A DNA stretch of 11,871 nt from Candidatus Taylorbacteria bacterium RIFCSPHIGHO2_02_FULL_46_13. Its GTDB lineage: Bacteria > Patescibacteriota > Minisyncoccia > Phycocordibacterales > DSPV01. The notes below the pieces were generated by a model. The model was not told the DNA's origin, did not search any database, and worked only from the letters and a program-made list of their open reading frames with translations. Made by a program: the position numbers and the translations under genes. The stretch is from NCBI GenBank assembly GCA_001821015.1, contig MHRQ01000004.1, positions 1 to 11,871 of the forward strand. Reading direction: 5' to 3'. This document shows, piece after piece, positions 1-5,766 of the stretch (position 1 is the first letter of the stretch; the number at the start of each line of letters is the position of its first letter).

Positions 1-523
1 CAAAGTCTTTGAGATTATGCCTAAGCTTAGTCACAAAGATGTCAGGATTGAGGAGGTCATTGACCACCAGACCGATTCGACGGTAGTGGTCTTCATATGC
101 CGGCCCGATGCCACGCCCCGTGGTGCCAATTTTTCCTTTTCCCGCTGCGCTCTCACGCACGCGGTCTAGGACAATATGCTGAGGCAAAACGAGCTTGGCG
201 TTGAGGGCGACCATCAAGCGTTTGGCGCAATCAATGCCCTCACTTTGGAGGATCTTGATTTCTTCCACCAACGTGCGTGGATCTAACACCACTCCATTGC
301 CGATGATATTAATCTTGTCATCGTGGAGTATGCCCGATGGAACGAGGTGGAAGATATGTTTTCTCCCGCCAACTTCAATAGTATGGCCAGCGTTTGCGCC
401 GCCAGTGCCGCGGGCAATGATGTCTGCCCAATCGCTGTAGTAATCAACCAGCTTGCCCTTGCCTGTGTCTCCCCATTGGGTGCAGACGATGGCGAAGACA
501 GCCGGCGCATTCGGTAATTTCAT
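1..523 (-). CDS. purA: Adenylosuccinate synthetase, N-terminal part (cut by window edge)
   Basis: Cytosolic enzyme that joins IMP and aspartate with GTP to give adenylosuccinate, the first committed step from IMP to AMP. Only the first 174 residues are inside the window; the gene runs off at base 1. Visible family motifs are the GTP-binding P-loop QWGDTGKGK (residues 16-24), GGANAGHT (41-48, with the conserved His47) and IGTTGRGIGPAYED (132-145). The start is the ATG at 523-521, preceded by AAAGGA with 7-nt spacing. This ribosome site overlaps the guaB stop, and the gap to guaB is only 12 bp, so the genes are very likely co-transcribed and perhaps translationally coupled. Odd point: the P-loop reads GDT where the family usually has GDE, and GGA where GGH or GGN is usual; the catalytic Asp19 is kept. 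Family assignment is near certain; full length cannot be judged. Confidence 0.96.
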   Translation of the reverse strand, partial: MKLPNAPAVFAIVCTQWGDTGKGKLVDYYSDWADIIARGTGGANAGHTIEVGGRKHIFHLVPSGILHDDKINIIGNGVVLDPRTLVEEIKILQSEGIDCAKRLMVALNAKLVLPQHIVLDRVRESAAGKGKIGTTGRGIGPAYEDHYRRIGLVVNDLLNPDIFVTKLRHNLKDF

Positions 524-535
524 AAGTTTTTCCTT

Positions 536-2038
536 TCAGTAGTTTGGCGCATCTTTGACGATGCGGATGTTGTGTGGATGTGATTCAGCCAAGCCGGCCG
601 AGGAGATGCGATAGAAGTCCGCTTTTTCTTGCAGTTCTTCAATCGTCCGTGCACCAACGTAGCCCATGCCGCTTCTAAGCCCCCCCACGTATTGGTAGAG
701 GGATTTTTCCACCGGTCCTTTGCAGGGCACCGCGCCTTCAACGCCTTCCGGGACAAGCTTGTCTTTTCCCAGATTCGTCTGGCCATAGCGGTTTCTGGAC
801 TCCCTGCTTTCAATCATGACGCCCAGTGAGCCCATGCCACGATAGTGTTTGTAGCGCATGTCATCAATGGTGATGATTTCGCCCGGCGTTTCTTCCGTTC
901 CGGCGAGCAGATTGCCAAGCATAACGGAGTGTGCGCCTGCACCGATGGCGACGGTGATGTCGCCTGAATACTCAATGCCGCCGTCCGCGCACACGGGTAC
1001 CCCGGAGTCTTGAATTGCCTTAGCGCAGTTATAGATTGCCGTTACCTGCGGACAGCCAATGCCGGCGACCATTCTTGTGGTGCAGATTGAACCTGAACCC
1101 TGACCGACTTTGATGCCGTCTGCCCCTGCGTCAACGAGACGCTTTGCGGACGCTCCTTCAGACACGTTTCCGACAACGACATCAATGTCTGGAAATGCAC
1201 GTTTGATTTCCTTGAGGGTTTCAAAGACTGGTTTAGAATCACCATGTGCCGTATCAATGACGATGACGTCAACTGACGCATTTGCAAGCAGTGTTGCTCG
1301 CCCGAGCGCCGAGTCGCCGGTACCGATTGCGGCAGCTACACGGAGGTGTCCTGCCGAATCTATGTTGTAACTTTGAGAATTACCCTCCATAACCCGTTTG
1401 ACGTCCGAGAAAATGTACATGCCCGTGACTTTACCTTCGGTGTCGGTAATCGGCAGTACTTTTTTCTTCTCTTTAATCATGAGTGCGTACGCTTGTACAA
1501 GAGTCGTTCCAACTGGTGCGGTGATAAGTTTTTGCGTCATTGCTTCGCGGGCCGGTAAGCAAACGTTCTGACACAGATCAAAGTCGTTTCTGGTCAAGAG
1601 TCCGATAAGTCTCCCTTGTCGGTTGAGAACGGGGAAACTCTGAAACGAGTACATCTTTTCTTCCCTTAGAGACTCGATGGTTTCGATAGTGTCGTCTTCA
1701 TACACACATATCGGTTTGCTGATAATGGCATTGAGATACAACTTGACGCGTTCTACTTCCTCTGCCTGTTGGGCAGGAGTGGCAAACTTACGGTGAATAA
1801 CACCAATACCACCGGCTTTTGCCATAGCGATTGCCATAGTGCTTTCGGTCACGGTGTCCATGGCGGCGCTTACCACAGGGGAGTTTAGGGTTACCTTTCG
1901 AGAGAATTGCGTACGGACTGATACTTCTGGAGGTAGAACCTGCGAGTACCCCGATTTCAATCTGACATCCTTAAATGCCAGTGCCATTCCATCTGCCTCC
2001 ATTTTTTGGAAAAATGCATCCAGAGCTAGATTTTTCAT
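536..2038 (-). CDS. guaB: IMP dehydrogenase
   Basis: Oxidises IMP to XMP with NAD+, the rate-limiting entry to GMP. The 500-residue protein has normal family length: TIM-barrel start with SAAMDTVTES (57-66), two CBS domains at about 107-218, the substrate loop GSICTTR with catalytic Cys319, ADGGI (351-355), GMGSLGVM (401-408), and the flap with the Arg-Tyr dyad (417-418) followed by KLVPEGVEG. The K+/Cys loop reads GQGSGS where GIGPGS is common, which is tolerated variation. I chose the ATG at 2038-2036 because it has AAAGGAAG with good spacing and gives the usual N-terminus. The frame is open further upstream to 2173, but that extension is basic, lacks an SD and crosses a hairpin. purA follows 12 bp after the stop, so one mRNA carries both consumers of IMP. 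Confidence 0.97.
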   Translation of the reverse strand: MKNLALDAFFQKMEADGMALAFKDVRLKSGYSQVLPPEVSVRTQFSRKVTLNSPVVSAAMDTVTESTMAIAMAKAGGIGVIHRKFATPAQQAEEVERVKLYLNAIISKPICVYEDDTIETIESLREEKMYSFQSFPVLNRQGRLIGLLTRNDFDLCQNVCLPAREAMTQKLITAPVGTTLVQAYALMIKEKKKVLPITDTEGKVTGMYIFSDVKRVMEGNSQSYNIDSAGHLRVAAAIGTGDSALGRATLLANASVDVIVIDTAHGDSKPVFETLKEIKRAFPDIDVVVGNVSEGASAKRLVDAGADGIKVGQGSGSICTTRMVAGIGCPQVTAIYNCAKAIQDSGVPVCADGGIEYSGDITVAIGAGAHSVMLGNLLAGTEETPGEIITIDDMRYKHYRGMGSLGVMIESRESRNRYGQTNLGKDKLVPEGVEGAVPCKGPVEKSLYQYVGGLRSGMGYVGARTIEELQEKADFYRISSAGLAESHPHNIRIVKDAPNY

Positions 2039-2088
2039 ACGGAATCTTCCTTTCTTTTGGTTGTTTCGTTTATTGCCTAGCAAGCGAG

Positions 2089-2117
2089 GGGAATGAAAAA
2101 ATCTTTTTTTCATTCCC
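2089..2117 (-). promoter_or_regulatory. 13-bp perfect hairpin in the guaB leader
   Basis: GGGAATGAAAAAA (2089-2101) pairs with its exact complement at 2105-2117, leaving a 3-nt loop. It lies 50-80 nt upstream of the guaB start, inside the probable 5' untranslated region. Neither strand has a T-run directly after the stem, so it is not a standard terminator, although the stem itself is A/T-rich at its tip. Short AGCGAG direct repeats flank the stem on both sides, which would also fit a small mobile palindromic element. A role in guaB expression is only inferred from position. Confidence 0.45.
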
Positions 2118-2134
2118 GAGCGAGCGACGGCAAC

Positions 2135-2153
2135 AAAGGGTCTCATACCCTTT
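2135..2153 (-). repeat. Small inverted repeat upstream of guaB
   Basis: AAAGGGT (2135-2141) and ACCCTTT (2147-2153) form a 7-bp stem with a 5-nt loop, about 100 nt before the guaB start. It overlaps the place where a -10 box would fall for the TTGACA at 2173-2168 (minus strand), so it could be an operator or the first leader hairpin. The transcription start is not defined by the sequence. Confidence 0.3.
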
Positions 2154-2307
2154 ATTGTTTTGGGTCCTGTCAAAGAACACTGACCTTTAGCTTACCCAGA
2201 AAGGCTATTTTCGCAAGCCAGTATTTGTGTGTTTGTTTCTTCATGAACATTTCATCGTTGTTCTGTCATTCTTGAAATATGAAGGAAGTATTGTGATAGG
2301 GTATAAT

Positions 2308-2347
2308 TGCATCATATTTAACCGCGATAGCGGCTAAATATGATGCA
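2308..2347. repeat. Long inverted repeat with GATA loop
   Basis: The 13-nt arm 2308-2320 is exactly complementary to 2335-2347. After one A/C mismatch (2321/2334), four more pairs CCGC/GCGG close a GATA tetraloop (2326-2329). A TATAAT box ends at 2307, directly abutting the left arm, so on the plus strand a transcript would begin within the arm and carry a hairpin at its 5' end. On the minus strand no T-run follows, so it does not look like a terminator there. Confidence 0.7.
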
Positions 2348-2384
2348 TGCACACGGCGAATATATTCTCCTCGCCGCATTTTTT
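2313..2384 (+). ncRNA. Candidate small RNA of about 70 nt
   Basis: This proposed transcript has a TATAAT at 2302-2307 upstream, a stable hairpin at its 5' end (from the inverted repeat centred near 2328), a short linker, and a terminator-like hairpin followed by six T at 2379-2384. No ORF with an SD lies inside. No good -35 sits at 16-18 bp from the TATAAT; the nearest, TTGAAA at 2272, is 24 bp away, which lowers confidence. No known RNA family was recognised. It could instead be a DNA palindrome with a chance -10 match. Confidence 0.25.
2354..2384 (+). terminator. Plus-strand terminator-like hairpin
   Basis: CGGCGA (2354-2359) pairs with TCGCCG (2371-2376) around an 11-nt loop, followed after CA by six T (2379-2384). 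The stem is short but G/C-rich. No protein gene on the plus strand ends here, so if functional it would terminate a small non-coding transcript starting near 2313. Confidence 0.4.
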
Positions 2385-2402
2385 CCCGCAAGATGATTTT
2401 TT

Positions 2403-2437
2403 TCAAAAGAAAAATGCTCGAGGAGTGCTCGAGCATT
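2403..2437 (-). terminator. Rho-independent terminator of the GspE_N gene
   Basis: AATGCTCGAG (2413-2422) pairs perfectly with CTCGAGCATT (2428-2437), with a 5-nt loop. Read on the minus strand, the stem is followed by TTTTTCTTTT. It begins 28 bp after the stop of the 178-aa GspE_N gene and would end that single-gene transcript before the guaB region. Confidence 0.85.
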
Positions 2438-2465
2438 CAGGGGTTTTTGCAGCCTTTTGTTTCAG

Positions 2466-3002
2466 TTACGTCCAAGCGAGACGCAGCTCGCTTCGGAGGT
2501 CCTCACCTTCCTCCTTGCCGGAGGAATAGAACTTGTCCAGCGCCCACTGAAGATCATCTTCGGAGGCTACTTTAACATCCAGTTTCATCTTCAGCAGATG
2601 AGAAAAAGTGTCAAGGGTGTTGAGATCAGTGGGATCGGCCATCGCAATGGTGAGGATGTCACCTGATGTTTGGATTGGAATCACACGATAGGCATGAGCT
2701 CGCACCGCGGAGATATTTGCCAGCGCGTCACTATCCAGTCGTGTTTTTTTCAGATCAATGAATTCGGCTCCGAAATGCAAGGCTTTCACTTTTGCCGCAT
2801 CGGCCGAGGTGACCATTTTGCTTGCAAGTAGCAGGTCCACTGCGCTGATATCAGGGGTAGCCAACTTGGCCTCCTCGCGTGCCTCTTGGGCTTGCACTGA
2901 TGTGATTAAGTTTGATTCCAGCAAAAGGCTGACCAGCCAGTCGTCTTTCGGGTGAATAGCAGGTACTTTCGGTAACCCTTTTATAAGTTTAATCGCAGTC
3001 AT
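2466..3002 (-). CDS. Stand-alone MshEN / GspE N-terminal domain protein
   Basis: A 178-residue soluble protein matching the N-terminal domain of type II secretion / type IV pilus assembly ATPases (GspE, PilB, MshE). Residues 22-75 resemble the leucine-rich part of the domain, with a two-fold pattern (LVSLLLESNLIT and later DLLLASKMVT). Residues 80-159 carry the typical core, with AYRVIPI (104-110), LTIAMADPTDLNTLD (117-131) and a final DKFY. The Walker-type ATPase that normally follows is absent; the protein ends about 20 residues after the domain with a charged tail. In some relatives this domain binds cyclic di-GMP, but the glycine-rich binding motif is weak here, so ligand binding is uncertain. 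Start ATG at 3002 has AAAAGGAG at 5-nt spacing. It has its own promoter and terminator, so it is monocistronic. It may be a regulator or adaptor of a pilus system encoded elsewhere. Confidence 0.85.
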   Translation of the reverse strand: MTAIKLIKGLPKVPAIHPKDDWLVSLLLESNLITSVQAQEAREEAKLATPDISAVDLLLASKMVTSADAAKVKALHFGAEFIDLKKTRLDSDALANISAVRAHAYRVIPIQTSGDILTIAMADPTDLNTLDTFSHLLKMKLDVKVASEDDLQWALDKFYSSGKEEGEDLRSELRLAWT

Positions 3003-3083
3003 GAGAACTCCTTTTCAATGTTCAGTTAATTTTTTGAACTAACCCCAGTGAACTGGCGTGTGGTTAATTCGTTTCTGCTGACA

Positions 3084-3112
3084 ACACTAGGATATATTCA
3101 CACTACTGTCAA
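3084..3112 (-). promoter_or_regulatory. Promoter of the GspE_N gene
   Basis: On the minus strand a perfect TTGACA (3112-3107) is followed after 17 bp by TAGTGT (3089-3084), a weak -10. Predicted transcription start near 3077 gives a leader of about 75 nt with a good SD. The -35 box is only 5 bp from the edge of the perfect palindrome at 3118-3167, so a protein bound there could touch RNA polymerase. Confidence 0.5.
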
Positions 3113-3117
3113 TCACC

Positions 3118-3167
3118 ATGTATGTATACTAACTTTACGCTATAGCGTAAAGTTAGTATACATACAT
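3118..3167. repeat. Perfect 50-bp palindrome
   Basis: The arm 3118-3140 is the exact reverse complement of 3145-3167, and the central TATA is itself symmetric, so all 50 bp are palindromic without a mismatch. It starts 17 bp after the oxidase stop (minus strand) and ends 5 bp before the GspE_N -35 box. As RNA it would be a 23-bp stem with a 4-nt loop. On the minus strand no T-run follows, so it is not a textbook terminator; on the plus strand only TTTT follows. It may be a transcript end, an mRNA-stabilising structure, an operator or a recombination target. Confidence 0.95.
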
Positions 3168-3184
3168 TTTACAAGTGAATACCT

Positions 3185-4831
3185 TTAGACTCTTGTATCT
3201 AGATGCGCGAGCACGTACCTCGTATCCGCGCCAACTTTCTTGCCGGGGTTGAATATCGTATTGGGGTCAAAAATCTCCTTTGTTTTTTCAAACAAAGTAT
3301 AGACCTCTTCACCGTAGGCTTGTTTGAGGAATGGCGTTCTAATGAGCCCGTCGTTGTGCTCCGCCGTTATGGCTCCTTTGTATGATAGCACGAGATCATA
3401 TACTTCACGTGAGAGTTTGATGATGATGTCTTTTGATTTAGGGTCGGCGAGTTTCATCAAGGGAATAATATGAAAGTTCCCGTCGCCAACGTGTCCGGCA
3501 ACGGTATAGATAAGAGAATAACGTGCGAGGATTGTGTACAGTTTTGGAAGGAATTCAGGGAGGTATTTGTGGTTGACCGCGAAATCGTCAATGAAGGGTG
3601 CAGTACGCAGACCTTTTACATGTTTACGCAGAAGGTTGAAACTTTCGCGGCGCACCACCCAAAACTCCTGCGTCTCGGTATCGCTTTTGGTTACATGCAT
3701 TTTGTACGTGAATTTAGTGTGAAGCGCTTTGTGCGCCGCTTCTGCTTTCCTGGTGGCTTCTTCCACCGTATCAGAAGTAAATTCTATAAGGAGTACGAGT
3801 TTAGGAATGCCGGACGTCATAATCATCCAAAGTTCGGGAATAAAGCTAAGCATAATGCGAAGCATGCCTCCCTTAATGCGGTGTATCATCTCAGGAAAGA
3901 ATTTGATGGCGAGTCGGAAGGTGTTGTCATCATAGGACTCAAAACTTTCTGGTTTGTGCACGAGAATTGCTTCAGTTAATTCAGAAAGTCTCTTAATGTC
4001 TTTGAGGAATATGACAAGCATTCGTGAGAATGGTTTTGGTTTAACAAGTGCAAACGTAATTTCAGTGATGATGCCAAACGTGCCTTGTGAGCCGGTAATG
4101 ACTTTGGTGATATCAAACGTACCGTCGGCTGGATCGTACACGTTCCATAGGAAATAACCTGAAGAATTTTTCGTGACGTCAGGCTTTGCTTTAGTGAGTA
4201 TGTCTTGATTCTGTTTGATAAGTGCAGAAAGATTTTTGTATATTTCTCCTTCAACGCCTCCAGCATTAATTTTTGATTCCAGTTCTTCTTTTGTAATTTT
4301 TTTGAACGTATATTCATTGCCATCTCGCAAAATCATTTTAAGTTCTCGTACATATCGTTCTGTTTTTCCGTACTGCAAAGTCTTTTCTCCGCCGGAGTTA
4401 TTTGCCACCATTCCTCCAACCGTACAAATTTCACGCGATGCGGGGTAGCTTGGCAGAATAAGGTTATGTTTGAGAGTTTCTTTTTCAAAATCTCTGTAAT
4501 ACACACCAGGTTGTACTACTGCAAAGTCCGCACCTACTTCTTTTATCTGATTGAAAGAGCGAGTCATGTCTATAATAATTGACTCGCTCAAAGGGCCGCC
4601 AGTCATATCCGTTCCTCCTGAGCGAGCCGTTAACGAGATGTTTCTGCCTTTTTGTTTTGCTTCATTGACGAAGAGCGCAAGCTTCTTAATGTCGTCTACA
4701 CCTTTAGGATATACCACAAGCGCAGGTCGCACGGAGAAAATACTGGCATCATGGCTGTACATCTCAAGCGTCTTCGGAGAATCATCCAGGTCGCCTTTGA
4801 AAAAACTTTGTAATTCATCACGTAAACTCAC
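3185..4831 (-). CDS. FAD-linked oxidase, GlcD / D-lactate dehydrogenase family
   Basis: A flavoprotein of the VAO/PCMH fold that oxidises a D-2-hydroxy acid (D-lactate, glycolate or 2-hydroxyglutarate in relatives); the exact substrate cannot be read from sequence. FAD-binding motifs, numbered from the GTG start: RSGGTDMTGG (70-79), GGMVANNSGGEKTLQYG (139-155) and GSQGTFG (247-253). The C-terminal FAD-oxidase domain has GHVGDGNFH (446-454), a metal/substrate site, then TAEHNDG (489-495) and FNPGKK (527-532). Residues about 309-350 form a hydrophobic stretch (FFPEMIHRIKGGMLRIMLSF and beyond) that may give membrane contact. The start is probably GTG at 4831: it lies 6 nt after an extended -10 box, so the mRNA would be leaderless, and it gives a typical family N-terminus. 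A TTG at 4852 is an in-frame alternative without SD that would lie upstream of that -10. No Fe-S partner gene is adjacent. Confidence 0.9.
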   Translation of the reverse strand: MSLRDELQSFFKGDLDDSPKTLEMYSHDASIFSVRPALVVYPKGVDDIKKLALFVNEAKQKGRNISLTARSGGTDMTGGPLSESIIIDMTRSFNQIKEVGADFAVVQPGVYYRDFEKETLKHNLILPSYPASREICTVGGMVANNSGGEKTLQYGKTERYVRELKMILRDGNEYTFKKITKEELESKINAGGVEGEIYKNLSALIKQNQDILTKAKPDVTKNSSGYFLWNVYDPADGTFDITKVITGSQGTFGIITEITFALVKPKPFSRMLVIFLKDIKRLSELTEAILVHKPESFESYDDNTFRLAIKFFPEMIHRIKGGMLRIMLSFIPELWMIMTSGIPKLVLLIEFTSDTVEEATRKAEAAHKALHTKFTYKMHVTKSDTETQEFWVVRRESFNLLRKHVKGLRTAPFIDDFAVNHKYLPEFLPKLYTILARYSLIYTVAGHVGDGNFHIIPLMKLADPKSKDIIIKLSREVYDLVLSYKGAITAEHNDGLIRTPFLKQAYGEEVYTLFEKTKEIFDPNTIFNPGKKVGADTRYVLAHLDTRV

Positions 4832-4837
4832 AACTTT

Positions 4838-4846
4838 ATTATACCA
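4838..4846 (-). promoter_or_regulatory. Extended -10 promoter of the oxidase gene
   Basis: On the minus strand TGGTATAAT (4846-4838) is a perfect extended -10 element. No convincing -35 exists, as is usual for extended -10 promoters. The GTG at 4831 sits 6 nt after the box, where transcription should start. This promoter is divergent from, and about 33 bp from, the -35 of the plus-strand promoter of the cyclophilin gene. Confidence 0.6.
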
Positions 4847-4878
4847 GGACAAGAAGATAGGGGTAGGTGTTTGGGAGC

Positions 4879-4908
4879 TTGGCTAGCGAAATTTTTATAG
4901 GTTATAAT
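4879..4908 (+). promoter_or_regulatory. Promoter of the cyclophilin gene
   Basis: TTGGCT (4879-4884), 18 bp spacer, then a perfect TATAAT (4903-4908). Transcription should start near 4915, giving a leader of about 95 nt that contains the structured region at 4926-5008. It is back to back with the promoter of the FAD oxidase. Confidence 0.65.
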
Positions 4909-4925
4909 GAACTGCCATTAAAAGC

Positions 4926-5008
4926 GTCGCGCCATCGCCCCTTAAAGGACATGGGGGCGACACGATTTCGCTAAATCGGATTGCGCGACATGATTTCGTC
5001 TAAATCAT
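4926..5008 (+). promoter_or_regulatory. Structured, possibly bistable mRNA leader of the cyclophilin gene
   Basis: Four helices can be drawn. P1 is GTCGCGC (4926-4932) with GCGCGAC (4983-4989). P2 is TCGCCCC (4935-4941) with GGGGCGA (4954-4960). P3 is CGATTT (4963-4968) with AAATCG (4973-4978). P1 to P3 make a three-way junction. P4 is ATGATTT (4990-4996) with AAATCAT (5002-5008), ending directly at the ATG. No SD precedes that ATG. A competing fold exists: GTCGC at 4926 can instead pair with GCGAC at 4957-4961, extended by CCAT with ATGG. No known riboswitch class was recognised. A mini-ORF of seven codons plus stop (4951-4974) follows AAAGGA, but with only 1-nt spacing. Confidence 0.5.
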
Positions 5009-5683
5009 ATGCAAAGAGTTTATATTTCGTTAGCAATCGTTGTGTTGATCGTTGGGGGATATTTTTTCTTTACGAGAGAGAAGAGTCAGCCTACCGAGCA
5101 AGATTCAATGGCACAAACCCAAACATCTACAACAACTGATGCAATAACCACGGCAACCCCATCAAACACTAATAGTACCGTAACTTCTACAAACAAAATT
5201 ATGATTGCAACCATACAAACAAATCTTGGAAATATTACATTAGAACTTTTGTCAACGCAGGCCCCGAATACGGTTGCCAATTTTGTTAAGCTTGCTGGAG
5301 CAGGTTTTTACGATGGTACAAAATTTCATCGCGTGATAAAAGGATTTATGATTCAGGGCGGCGACCCCTTGAGTAAGGACGACTCGCAGAAAGACCGATG
5401 GGGGACTGGAGGACCGGGGTATACCTTTGCTGATGAACTCGGGTCCACCAATCATAATATTACAGGAACTATCGCAATGGCTAATGCAGGTCCTGACACA
5501 AACGGCAGTCAGTTTTTCATCAGTACGGTTGATAATAATTTTCTTGATGGTAAGCACACGGTTTTTGGCAAGGTTACATCAGGTATGGATATTGTTCATA
5601 AAATTGAGAATGTTGCGACCGAAGGTCCTGATCGGCCCGTAATGGGCGTAGTCGTTCAAAGTATTACGATTTCCTCTCAATAG
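5009..5683 (+). CDS. Membrane-anchored cyclophilin-type peptidyl-prolyl isomerase
   Basis: Catalyses cis-trans isomerisation of proline bonds, here probably outside the cytoplasmic membrane to help exported proteins fold. Residues 5-22 are a single hydrophobic anchor with a positive residue before it, and 27-63 are a Thr/Ser/Gln-rich linker. The cyclophilin domain (64-224) has KFHRVIKGFMIQGGD with catalytic Arg108, the active-site Phe113 and Gln116, GTIAMANAGPDTNGSQFFI (153-171) and LDGKHTVFGKV (179-189). His183 stands where eukaryotic cyclophilins have the cyclosporin-contacting Trp, as is usual in bacterial forms. No lipobox cysteine was seen, so an uncleaved anchor is more likely than a lipoprotein. 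The ATG at 5009 is the first in frame after a stop at 4991-4993 and has no SD; it directly follows leader hairpin P4. Confidence 0.95.
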   Translation: MQRVYISLAIVVLIVGGYFFFTREKSQPTEQDSMAQTQTSTTTDAITTATPSNTNSTVTSTNKIMIATIQTNLGNITLELLSTQAPNTVANFVKLAGAGFYDGTKFHRVIKGFMIQGGDPLSKDDSQKDRWGTGGPGYTFADELGSTNHNITGTIAMANAGPDTNGSQFFISTVDNNFLDGKHTVFGKVTSGMDIVHKIENVATEGPDRPVMGVVVQSITISSQ

Positions 5684-5723
5684 CGATTCTCTCCCAAAGT
5701 AACTCTTTAAGTTTTCTTGGAGG

Positions 5724-5751
5724 TTGCTTTTAGTATGAGTTTGAGTAGTAT
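5724..5751 (+). promoter_or_regulatory. Candidate purC promoter
   Basis: TTGCTT (5724-5729), 16-bp spacer, TAGTAT (5746-5751). Three of six -35 and four of six -10 positions match consensus, so this is only a moderate candidate. The start would be near 5758, giving a leader of about 75 nt. No clear terminator separates the upstream cyclophilin gene (stop at 5683), so read-through is also possible. Confidence 0.3.
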
Positions 5752-5766
5752 CTCCTACAGAATAAC

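Larger units (their letters stand above)
2039..2465. other. Gene-free stretch between guaB and the GspE_N gene
   Basis: About 430 bp with no convincing protein gene. It holds, from left to right, the guaB leader with two inverted repeats, a poorly defined guaB promoter (on the minus strand TTGACA lies at 2173-2168, but no good -10 sits at standard spacing), a long imperfect inverted repeat preceded by TATAAT on the plus strand, a plus-strand terminator-like hairpin, and the minus-strand terminator of the GspE_N gene. Open frames here (for example 2347-2529 plus) have no SD, cross the terminators and show no family features. No known purine riboswitch pattern was recognised in the guaB leader. 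Confidence 0.6.

Noticed and set aside
400..523. Inactive IMPDH or PurA because of motif changes
   Set aside because: The IMPDH catalytic Cys and Arg-Tyr dyad are present and the PurA catalytic Asp and His are kept, so loss of function is not supported.
2039..2173. N-terminal extension of guaB by 45 residues
   Set aside because: The extension has no SD, is basic and low in family resemblance, and spans the leader hairpin. The ATG at 2038 has a good SD and gives the standard IMPDH start.
2089..2367. CRISPR array or repeat cluster
   Set aside because: The inverted repeats in this region differ in sequence and have no regular spacing.
2347..2529. Plus-strand ORFs of 60 aa near the terminators
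   Set aside because: They run through the minus-strand terminator and into the antisense of the GspE_N gene, without SD.
3470..3979. 169-aa plus-strand ORF
   Set aside because: It lies entirely opposite the FAD oxidase, has no SD and no family features, so it is a shadow frame.
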